In this document: piece after piece, positions 1-5,392 of the stretch
Position numbering within the stretch: position 1 is the first letter of the stretch
Layout of the letters: the number at the start of each line of letters is the position of its first letter
NCBI GenBank assembly: GCA_013813615.1
Contig: JACCRJ010000179.1
Coordinates: 1-5,631, forward strand
Source: Lautropia sp.
GTDB taxonomy: Bacteria; Pseudomonadota; Gammaproteobacteria; Burkholderiales; Burkholderiaceae_E
Reading direction: 5' to 3'
DNA length: 5,631 nt
Position numbers and translations under genes: made by a program
Notes under the pieces: model-generated
The model's database searches: none
What the model was told of the DNA's origin: nothing
Seen by the model: only the letters and a program-made list of their open reading frames with translations

Positions 1-53
1 TCGCCCAATCCATCGGTCCTACCTCTCGGTGGTGGCCCCTGAGGCTTGCGGCG

Positions 54-91
54 CCGTGACGCGCCGGTAATCTGGCGGTCGTGGGTCACGG
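54..91. repeat. Imperfect hairpin overlapping the end of the DoxX-like gene
   Basis: CCGTGAC (54-60) and GTCACGG (85-91) are perfect 7-bp inverted arms. Inside them CGCC (62-65) can pair with GGCG (74-77). The right arm covers the stop codon of the minus-strand gene (complement of 86-88). There is no T-run on either side, so it is not a good intrinsic terminator. It may be a weak 3' end structure or chance in GC-rich DNA. Nothing else recognisable was seen in 1-85. Confidence 0.25.
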
Positions 92-493
92 TGAGAACTT
101 GGCTTTACCAGGGGCCGTGCTCCATGCAATGAGGACCAGGAGCGCGATCTGCATGGGCAATCGCAGTATCAGCAGCCAGTAGGGCACGCCAAAAAGCTCG
201 GGCTGCTGCAGCATGTAGATGTGCGCTGGCGTGACCGCTACGGTCAGTGCGAAGAGGCCCCAACCTGCTGCGCGGCGCGTAGGGCGCCAAAGCAGACCGG
301 CAGCGCCTGCCAGCTCGAACACGCCACTGACCAGCACCACGGCGCGGGGCCAGGGGATGTAGGGTGGCACGATGCGCATTTCTGTTTCCGTCGCGGCGAA
401 ATGCGCGTTTCCACCGATGAAGAACCAGAGGAATACCACGGCCAGTCCGGCATGGCGCCAGGCGGATGTGGACATAACTGCAGTTCCGCTCAT
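86..493 (-). CDS. DoxX-like small integral membrane protein
   Basis: A 135-residue protein with four hydrophobic segments at roughly residues 15-30, 51-69, 75-95 and 104-124, the usual layout of DoxX/YphA-type inner-membrane proteins. Family-like signatures are the PPYIPWP segment (residues 43-49) just before helix 2, the GVFELAGAAGLL stretch in helix 2, arginines between helices 2 and 3 (RPTRR), and TPAHIYML at the end of helix 3. Members are poorly characterised; roles in redox or thiol stress and as quinone-reductase partners have been proposed for some relatives, and nothing here narrows this. The start is uncertain. The ATG at 493 has no Shine-Dalgarno. An in-frame ATG at 475 (residue 7) has a weak CGGA nine bases upstream and would give 129 residues. 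The gene is transcribed away from the operon to its right and has no obvious functional link to it. Confidence 0.8.
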   Translation of the reverse strand: MSGTAVMSTSAWRHAGLAVVFLWFFIGGNAHFAATETEMRIVPPYIPWPRAVVLVSGVFELAGAAGLLWRPTRRAAGWGLFALTVAVTPAHIYMLQQPELFGVPYWLLILRLPMQIALLVLIAWSTAPGKAKFSP

Positions 494-497
494 TGGT

Positions 498-509
498 CAT
501 CGGCCGATG
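498..509. promoter_or_regulatory. 12-bp perfect palindrome upstream of the DoxX-like gene
   Basis: CATCGGCCGATG is a perfect 12-bp palindrome ending 4 bases upstream of the ATG at 493 of the minus-strand gene. Its position in the leader or Shine-Dalgarno zone would suit an operator. However, a single GC-rich palindrome of this size can occur by chance, and no second copy was seen. No convincing -35/-10 pair for the minus-strand gene could be picked out in 494-600. Confidence 0.2.
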
Positions 510-603
510 CTCAGGCGGGGGCGGCATGGTAGCCGAACGGCAAAGATGGTGCCATTCGCCTGGAACACGACCTAGGGTATTCCATCACCCGAGCCGGAAA
601 GGT

Positions 604-633
604 TTGTTTCAACCGCGTCGAGCCGATTAAGCT
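604..633 (+). promoter_or_regulatory. Possible weak sigma-70-type promoter of the operon
   Basis: TTGTTT (604-609) and TAAGCT (628-633) are separated by 18 bases. Each matches the consensus -35 or -10 at only three positions, but these include the TTG of the -35 and the TA...T of the -10. The transcription start would fall near 640, inside the palindrome at 638-651, which is the expected geometry for repression. The element is weak and serves as a guide only. Confidence 0.3.
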
Positions 634-637
634 ACCA

Positions 638-651
638 TGTAAACGTTTACA
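638..651. promoter_or_regulatory. LacI/GalR-family operator (perfect 14-bp palindrome)
   Basis: TGTAAACGTTTACA reads identically on both strands and is centred on CG at 644/645. LacI/GalR-family operators typically have a central CG flanked by AAAC/GTTT-like half-sites (PurR, GalR and CytR sites are examples), because the hinge helix inserts a leucine at the central step. The site's last base is the first A of the AAGGAG Shine-Dalgarno (651-656) of the Bug gene. A bound repressor would therefore cover the start of transcription or the early leader. The LacI-family gene at 3195 in the same operon is the natural ligand, which would make this an autoregulatory loop. Symmetry and position are seen directly; the pairing with that regulator is inferred. 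Confidence 0.8.
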
Positions 652-663
652 AGGAGACCCGTT

Positions 664-1632
664 ATGACGTTTCGCCGATTACTCCTCGCCTGCACCTTTT
701 TGACGTGCCACGCACTACCTGCTGCCGCGGAAGATTATCCCAACAAGCCGATCAGCATCGTCGTCCCTTTCGCCGCCGGCGGGGGCGTTGACATCCTGAC
801 GCGGGTGCTTGCTCAGCACCTGACCGATCGTCTCGAGGCTCGGGTCCTTGTGGAAAACCGCGTTGGAGCGGGGGGAAACGTAGGAGTCGACATGGTCGCC
901 AAGGCAGCGCCTGACGGCTACACCTTCGTCATGGCTACAACCGGCACGCATACAATAAATCCGGGGCTTTACCGGAATCTGCCGTTCAACGCAGAGAAAG
1001 ACTTCAAGCCGGTGACGCTGATTGCGTCCGTGCCTAACCTGCTGGTCGTCAACACGTCCGTCCCGGCGAAGTCTGTTCAGGAGTTGATCGACCATGCGAG
1101 GTCGAAGCCCGGCGCGCTCAACTTCGGATCGTTCGGCAACGGCACTTCAAACCACCTGTCCGGTGAGTTGCTCAAATCGACGGCTCACATCGACGTCGTG
1201 CACGTTCCATACAAGAATGCGCCGCAGGCCGTCACCGATTTGATCGGCGAGCGAGTCGCGTTCGCCTTCGTCAACACGCCCTTGGCCCTGCCACACGTCC
1301 GCGCAGGCAAACTCCGCGCATTGGCAGTTACCGGCAAACAGCGTTCTGCCGCGACTCCCGAATATCCGACGATGGAAGAGGCAGGCGTCGAAGGCTTCGT
1401 CGTCGAATCCTGGTATGGATTGATGGCACCCGCCGGCACGCCGGACAAGATCATTCAGCGGGTGCGTGCTGCAACCATTGCCGTATTGGCTAAGCCAGAA
1501 GTCAAGGAATTCTTCATGAAGCAGGGCGCCGATATTGTCACGTCAACGCCTGAGGCATTCGCGACGATGGCTGCGAATGAGCGGGATCGATGGGCGCAGA
1601 TCATCAAAGCCTCCGGTGCTCGGATCGACTGA
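664..1632 (+). CDS. Bug-family (tripartite tricarboxylate transporter-type) periplasmic solute-binding protein
   Basis: A 322-residue protein, full family length. Residues 1-22 form a Sec signal peptide: RR near the N-terminus, a hydrophobic core, and a likely AAA|ED cleavage site after residue 22. The mature protein opens with YPNKPISIVVPFAAGGGVDILTR-type sequence (residues 25-47), the hallmark of Bug proteins. Other family blocks are ENRVGAGGNVG (64-74), PDGYT (83-87), FGSFGNGTSNHLSGELL (154-170), VPYKN (181-185) and ESWYGLMAPAGTP (248-260). Characterised Bug proteins bind carboxylates, amides or nicotinate-type compounds in the periplasm, with specificity that sequence does not predict. 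AAGGAG at 651-656, seven bases before the ATG, supports the start. It is the first gene of the operon and is followed 18 nt later by the sulfatase. No TctA/TctB-type membrane subunits are present, so it is an orphan binding protein that either borrows a distant permease or acts as a sensor. Confidence 0.95.
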   Translation: MTFRRLLLACTFLTCHALPAAAEDYPNKPISIVVPFAAGGGVDILTRVLAQHLTDRLEARVLVENRVGAGGNVGVDMVAKAAPDGYTFVMATTGTHTINPGLYRNLPFNAEKDFKPVTLIASVPNLLVVNTSVPAKSVQELIDHARSKPGALNFGSFGNGTSNHLSGELLKSTAHIDVVHVPYKNAPQAVTDLIGERVAFAFVNTPLALPHVRAGKLRALAVTGKQRSAATPEYPTMEEAGVEGFVVESWYGLMAPAGTPDKIIQRVRAATIAVLAKPEVKEFFMKQGADIVTSTPEAFATMAANERDRWAQIIKASGARID

Positions 1633-1650
1633 CCCTGGAGGGAAGGGCAC

Positions 1651-3198
1651 ATGAAGTCGTTTCCACCTCGCACCAACTTCCTGCTCGTGATGGCTGACCA
1701 GATGGCTGCCGCGCCATTGCCGATGTATGGCGGCAAGGTGGTTAGCGCGCCTCACCTCAGCGCGCTTGCACAGGACGGCGCAATCTTCGAGAACGCCTAC
1801 TGCAACTCCCCTATTTGTGCACCATCGCGGTTCTCGATGCTGACCGGCAGGCTCCCGACGTCGATAGAGGCTTTCGACAACGCGAGCGAGTTTCCGGCGT
1901 CACTGCCGACCCTTGCACACTACCTTTGTGCCGCCGGATACCGGACGATCCTCTCGGGAAAGATGCACTTCATCGGGCCAGACCAGATGCACGGCTACGA
2001 AGAAAGGCTCACGACGGACATCTACCCGGCAGATTTCGCCTGGACCCCGAACTGGCTGGCGGGCCCGACCGACGCGCCTTCCGGCATCAGCATGCAAAAC
2101 GTCATGCAAGCGGGCCTCTGTACTCGCAGCCTGCAAATGGACTACGACGATGAGGTGGAGTACTTCGCGACGCAGAGGCTGTATGACCTTGCGAGAGAGC
2201 AGGAACGAAAGCCCTTCTTCATGACGGTCTCTTTCAGTCATCCGCACCCGCCGTTCACGATCGGCAGCGAGCATTGGAACCGCTATCGGCGGGACGATGT
2301 CGACATGCCGAAGATTGCGCCGATACCGTTCGAGGAACGAGACGTCCAGAGCCAGTGGCTGCATCTATCCCACAGCGCGGATCGTCAGGTCGTTACGGCG
2401 GATCAGATCCGGAATGCTCGTCACGCCTACTACGGGATGATCTCCTACGTGGACGACAAGGTGGGCCGGCTGATGGCCACGCTCGAAGCCTGCGGCATGA
2501 AGGAGGACACCATCGTCATCTTCACTGCCGACCATGGAGAAATGCTCGGCGAGCGGGGCATGTGGTACAAGCAGAACTTCTTCGAGCAGTCCTGCAAGGT
2601 GCCATTGATCTTCAACGCGCCAAGCCGGTTTGCCGCCCGCCGTGTAGCGCGGCCGGTCTCGCTTGTCGACCTGCTTCCGAGCCTGGTGGAACTTGCCGGA
2701 GCCGCGCCCGACTGGGCGGATCCTCTCGACGGCATCTCCCTCGTGCCATTGCTCGAAGGCGACGACAGCACCGCGCAACGCAGCGTCATCGCGGAGTATA
2801 CGGATATGGGGGTGACGGCTCCGTGCAGGATGATCAGGCGCGGCTCGCTCAAGCTGATGTACACCCACGGTCAACCCTGGCGGCTTTACGATCTTGCCAA
2901 CGACGCCGATGAGCTCGAAGATGTCGCTGAAAAGCCTGCCTACCGGGAAGCGGTCACCAGGCTTCAGCATGAGCTTCTGGAGAACTGGAACCCTGAGCTC
3001 GTTCTGCAGAAGGTGCTGACGAGCCAACGACGGCGCCTTTTCATCAGGAAGGTTTCACAGGCGTCCGGCAAGCTCCCGGACTGGAGCTACCAGGCCACTC
3101 GTGACGACCGGCGGCGCTACGTCCGTTCGAGCGGTGCGGCTGGTGCCAAAGCGCGGGCGAGATTTCCCTTCGTTCCCTCTGTGGATGACAGGAGTTGA
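1651..3198 (+). CDS. betC: Choline-sulfatase-like type I sulfatase (BetC family)
   Basis: A 515-residue protein, the usual size for BetC. BetC converts choline-O-sulfate and water to choline and sulfate in the cytoplasm, and no signal peptide is seen here. The start NFLLVMADQ (9-17) carries the D-Q pair typical of choline sulfatases. YCNSPICAPSR (50-60) is the C-x-P-S-R signature, with Cys56 predicted to become formylglycine and Arg60 to support it. Further expected active-site elements are SGKMHF (102-107, Lys104 and His106), SHPHPPF (196-202), TADHGE (292-297, Asp294 and His295) and Lys307. The block GPDQMHGYEERLTTDIYPAD (109-128), then FAWTPNW, is very characteristic of BetC rather than arylsulfatases or phosphonate monoester hydrolases. 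The C-terminal RRRLF...YQATRDDRRRYVR segment also matches the BetC tail. GGAGGGAAGGG (1637-1647) is a strong ribosome site. The setting is unusual because betI, betA and betB are absent. The exact substrate remains inferred. Confidence 0.88.
   Translation: MKSFPPRTNFLLVMADQMAAAPLPMYGGKVVSAPHLSALAQDGAIFENAYCNSPICAPSRFSMLTGRLPTSIEAFDNASEFPASLPTLAHYLCAAGYRTILSGKMHFIGPDQMHGYEERLTTDIYPADFAWTPNWLAGPTDAPSGISMQNVMQAGLCTRSLQMDYDDEVEYFATQRLYDLAREQERKPFFMTVSFSHPHPPFTIGSEHWNRYRRDDVDMPKIAPIPFEERDVQSQWLHLSHSADRQVVTADQIRNARHAYYGMISYVDDKVGRLMATLEACGMKEDTIVIFTADHGEMLGERGMWYKQNFFEQSCKVPLIFNAPSRFAARRVARPVSLVDLLPSLVELAGAAPDWADPLDGISLVPLLEGDDSTAQRSVIAEYTDMGVTAPCRMIRRGSLKLMYTHGQPWRLYDLANDADELEDVAEKPAYREAVTRLQHELLENWNPELVLQKVLTSQRRRLFIRKVSQASGKLPDWSYQATRDDRRRYVRSSGAAGAKARARFPFVPSVDDRS
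3188..3198 (+). promoter_or_regulatory. Stop/start overlap (TTGA) and abutting Shine-Dalgarno at the LacI-type gene
   Basis: ACAGGAG (3188-3194) touches the TTG start codon at 3195 with no spacer, and the sulfatase stop TGA (3196-3198) overlaps that TTG. The regulator's frame has a stop codon at 3186-3188, so the start cannot lie further upstream. The helix-turn-helix begins about residue 12, and no ATG or GTG occurs before it. TTG at 3195 is therefore the only ordinary start. Ribosomes ending the sulfatase probably restart here, keeping the repressor level low and tied to sulfatase translation (inference). Confidence 0.6.
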
Positions 3199-4232
3199 GT
3201 CAGACTTCCTCCAGGCGCACAAGCGCGAAAATACAGGAAGTCGCGCGACTGGCAGGCGTGTCGATTGCGACTGTGTCCCGGACATTCAATCTGCCCGAGC
3301 AGGTGAAGCCAGCAACGCGAAGCGTTGTCGAAGGCATAGCCCGCCAGCTTGCCTACTACCCGAACAGGTCGGCCAGCACGCTGCGGACACAGCGCAGCAA
3401 GGTTCTGGGGGTCGTGTTGCCGACGCTGCTTAATCCGGTCTTTGCGGAATGCATGGCAGGAATCGCGGTGGCCGCCAAAGAACGGGGTTACGCGATCATC
3501 CATGCAACGACGGAGTATCAGCTTGCAAATGAGGAGCAGGCGGTCAGTGAACTGCAGTCGCGAAGCGTTGATGGGTTCATCCTCGTTGTCTCGAACCCAA
3601 GGACGTCCAGGGCGCTTGAGCGTGTGCGCGCACAGGGAGTGCCCTATGTGCTTCTGTACAGCCGCGAGGCGGGGCACCCATGCATTTCCGTCGATGGCGA
3701 GAAGGCCTTGGAAGAGTTGATCGAGCGGCTCGCAGGGCTTGGGCATCGAAGAATTGCGATGGTCAGCGGCCAATTGCAGGCCTCTGACCGGGCCCAGCAG
3801 CGTTACCGCGGTTTCGTTGCGGGTATGAGCAGGCTGGGTCTCGATGCCTCGAGCCTGATCGAGGTCCCCTTTGTCGAGACCGCTGTTGGCCGCCTCGCGG
3901 AACTGCTGGCGCAGCGCGGCCGTCCCAGCGCCCTGGTCTGCTCCAACGACCTGCTTGCCATTCGCGCTATTCGCGCGGCACATCTGGCGGGACTCGTAGT
4001 ACCGCGGGACCTCTCGGTGGTGGGTTTCGACGGGATCAGAATCGGCGAGGACATGACGCCGATGCTCAGCACGATTGTGCAGCCGAACGAGGAAATGGGT
4101 CGCAGGAGTATTGCGCTTGTCAGTGATGCTCAATCGGCGGCTTCGGCGCGTCGGCCGGTCGAAAGCGTCAGCCTTGAGTATTACTTCCGCGAGGGGGAGT
4201 CCTGCGCGCGAGCCCCGGAGGGTTACTCATGA
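3195..4232 (+). CDS. LacI/GalR-family transcriptional regulator
   Basis: A 345-residue protein with the complete family architecture. The N-terminal helix-turn-helix is KIQEVARLAGVSIATVSRTFN (12-32). The hinge region follows (YYPNRSASTLRTQRSKVLGVVLP, 54-76), in which Leu63 is the residue expected to enter the minor groove at the operator's central CG. The periplasmic-binding-protein-like effector core then runs to the end; recognisable blocks are QSRSVDGFIL (121-130), ISVDGEKA (164-171), LGHRRIAMVSG (182-192) and VPRDLSVVGFDG (269-280). Translation starts at a TTG that overlaps the sulfatase stop codon, and the gene overlaps the next gene by 4 nt (ATGA). Regulators of this type dissociate from, or less often tighten on, DNA when a small ligand binds. 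The palindrome before the first gene of this operon is the likely target, so autoregulation is expected. The ligand cannot be read from the sequence; choline, choline-O-sulfate or another ester or degradation product of the pathway are candidates. Confidence 0.95.
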   Translation: MSQTSSRRTSAKIQEVARLAGVSIATVSRTFNLPEQVKPATRSVVEGIARQLAYYPNRSASTLRTQRSKVLGVVLPTLLNPVFAECMAGIAVAAKERGYAIIHATTEYQLANEEQAVSELQSRSVDGFILVVSNPRTSRALERVRAQGVPYVLLYSREAGHPCISVDGEKALEELIERLAGLGHRRIAMVSGQLQASDRAQQRYRGFVAGMSRLGLDASSLIEVPFVETAVGRLAELLAQRGRPSALVCSNDLLAIRAIRAAHLAGLVVPRDLSVVGFDGIRIGEDMTPMLSTIVQPNEEMGRRSIALVSDAQSAASARRPVESVSLEYYFREGESCARAPEGYS

Positions 4233-5053
4233 CTGCAACTGTTATTGCCCAGCTGACCGATCTGCACATCCGCGAGCCCGGCCGACTGGCCTACGGAAGA
4301 ATCGATTCCTCGGAGTATCTCCGCAGAGCGGTCAGGTCAATCCTCGACCTCAAGCAACGTCCCGATGCAGTAGTCATCACCGGGGATCTTACGGACTTCG
4401 GTCGAGCTGCGGAGTACGAGCATCTCTCGCTCTTGCTCGATCCGCTCCAGATGCCGATCTACTTGCTGCCGGGAAACCATGATGACCGTGAGCAGATGCG
4501 GAAGTCCTTTGCGCATCACTCTTACTTGGGAACGAGCGGCCTCATCCAGTACTCGGTGAGGATCGGCGGCCTGCGCCTGATCAGCCTTGACACCTCCGTG
4601 CAGGCGCAAAGCTACGGCCTGCTATGTCAGCAGCAACTATCGTGGCTTGCCGACATGCTTGACGCTCACGCAGGGGAGCCGGTGATCGTCGCCATGCACC
4701 ATCCGCCTTTCCAAACCCTCATAGGGCATATGGACGACATCGGCCTGCTCAAGGGTTCCGATGCCCTTGAATGCCTCCTTGCCCGCTACGCGAACGTGGA
4801 GCGAGTCATCTGCGGGCACGTCCATCGCGCAATCGATGTCCGCTTTGGCGGAACGATCGCCTCGACTTCGCCTGCACCCGCCCACCAGGTCTGTCTGGAC
4901 CTGGCCCCTGATGCCGCCTCGGCCTGGATTCTGGAGCCGCCCGGCTTCCGCCTTCATGCCTGCGCGGGCACAAGGGTCGTGACTCATCTGGCATACATCG
5001 GGAAGTTCGACGGACCTTATCCTTTCCACGCCGACGGGGCGCTGATCGACTGA
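4229..5053 (+). CDS. GpdQ-like binuclear metallophosphodiesterase (calcineurin-like, class III cyclic-nucleotide phosphodiesterase family)
   Basis: A 274-residue cytoplasmic enzyme, the same length as Enterobacter GpdQ. All metal ligands of the family are visible in order: D11-x-H13 (LTDLH), GD53 (ITGDLTD), GNH with Asn83 and His84 (PGNHDD), His157 in MHHPP, and GH197-x-H199 (ICGHVH). The pattern also fits CpdA and Rv0805-type cyclic-nucleotide phosphodiesterases. GpdQ-type sequence, such as LAYGRID near residues 20-26, RPDAVVITGDLTDFGRAAEY (44-63) and the SxxPAPAHQV stretch (213-221), favours a GpdQ-like role. Relatives hydrolyse glycerophosphodiesters including glycerophosphocholine and glycerophosphoethanolamine, as well as other phosphodiesters. 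GGAGG at 4217-4221, seven bases before the ATG, supports the start, and the 4-nt ATGA overlap with the regulator indicates coupled translation. Next to a choline-sulfatase, a choline-bearing phosphodiester is an attractive but unproven substrate. It is the last gene of the operon. Confidence 0.9.
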   Translation: MTATVIAQLTDLHIREPGRLAYGRIDSSEYLRRAVRSILDLKQRPDAVVITGDLTDFGRAAEYEHLSLLLDPLQMPIYLLPGNHDDREQMRKSFAHHSYLGTSGLIQYSVRIGGLRLISLDTSVQAQSYGLLCQQQLSWLADMLDAHAGEPVIVAMHHPPFQTLIGHMDDIGLLKGSDALECLLARYANVERVICGHVHRAIDVRFGGTIASTSPAPAHQVCLDLAPDAASAWILEPPGFRLHACAGTRVVTHLAYIGKFDGPYPFHADGALID

Positions 5054-5068
5054 TGCCTTCGTCTTGCT

Positions 5069-5140
5069 TTCGCGGCTACGAGCTGCAACTTCCGGTACTG
5101 AGATCACGCGGGTGTCCGGGCCAAACCGAAGCTCCCACTC
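5069..5140 (-). other. Possible remnant of a WYL-domain regulator C-terminus
   Basis: The minus strand translates here as EWELRFGPDTRVISVPEVAARSRE. The pattern W-x-L-x-FGPD-x-x-V-x-x-P resembles the last helix and strand of WYL-domain transcriptional regulators. The frame stays open into the 3' end of the phosphodiesterase gene, and on the upstream side it runs into the PII-like fragment, so no intact gene exists. It could be a chance translation, because high-GC DNA gives long open frames. It is listed because the plus strand here (5054-5143) is otherwise empty. Confidence 0.2.
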
Positions 5141-5143
5141 CTG

Positions 5144-5392
5144 ATGGCCCGCTTCTGCCTGCGGCAGCGATATGACACACCTGCTTACACCGTGAGCGAG
5201 GCGCGCGGCCGGGGCAGCCGCGGCGTGCAGGACGGACGCTGGCTGCTTTCGTCGAACGTGCGGATCGAGATCTTGTGCCGGGAAGTTGTCGCACGGCGCA
5301 TCGTCGAGATGATCGTCACCCGATACTCGGACAACTTCGGCCTGGTGGTCTACATGCTGGATGTGGAGACCCGTCGGAGCGACAAGTTCTAG
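5144..5392 (+). pseudogene. 3' part of a PII-like signalling protein gene (SbtB type), N-terminally truncated
   Basis: The 82-codon frame encodes, from residue 15 onward, a good match to the C-terminal two thirds of SbtB/PII-like proteins. It has AYTVSEARGRGSRG (14-27, the end of the first helix-strand unit and the start of the T-loop), NVRIEILC (38-45), a helix EVVARRIVEMIVTRYSDNFG, and the terminal VVYMLDVETRRSDKF, whose R-x-x-K-F-like ending is typical of these proteins. PII-like trimers bind adenine nucleotides and control partners such as bicarbonate transporters. Normal members are about 100-110 residues, with the YTV motif near residue 30. Here the first strand and helix are replaced by unrelated residues (MARFCLRQRYD), and no other frame upstream supplies them. 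No Shine-Dalgarno precedes the ATG. The frame is open back to 5102 but nothing family-like appears. It is probably a remnant, though a short divergent protein is possible. Confidence 0.6.

Noticed and set aside
54..91. Intrinsic terminator for the DoxX-like gene
   Set aside because: The hairpin arms overlap the stop codon and no T-run follows, so it is recorded only as an inverted repeat.
105..532. Overlapping frames on both strands across the DoxX-like gene
   Set aside because: They are low-complexity or Cys/Arg/His-rich translations without membrane segments. The four-helix DoxX-like frame explains the region.
3117..4133. Long minus-strand open frame (338 codons) opposite the LacI-type gene
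   Set aside because: It lies wholly antisense to a clear LacI-family gene. Its translation is rich in Arg, His and Gln with no domain pattern, as expected for a shadow frame in GC-rich coding DNA.
5053..5175. Short plus-strand frame starting at an ATG overlapping the phosphodiesterase stop (TGATG), about 40 codons
   Set aside because: It has no Shine-Dalgarno and a Pro/Leu-rich translation without family resemblance, and it ends inside the PII-like fragment. The overlap geometry alone is not evidence of a gene.
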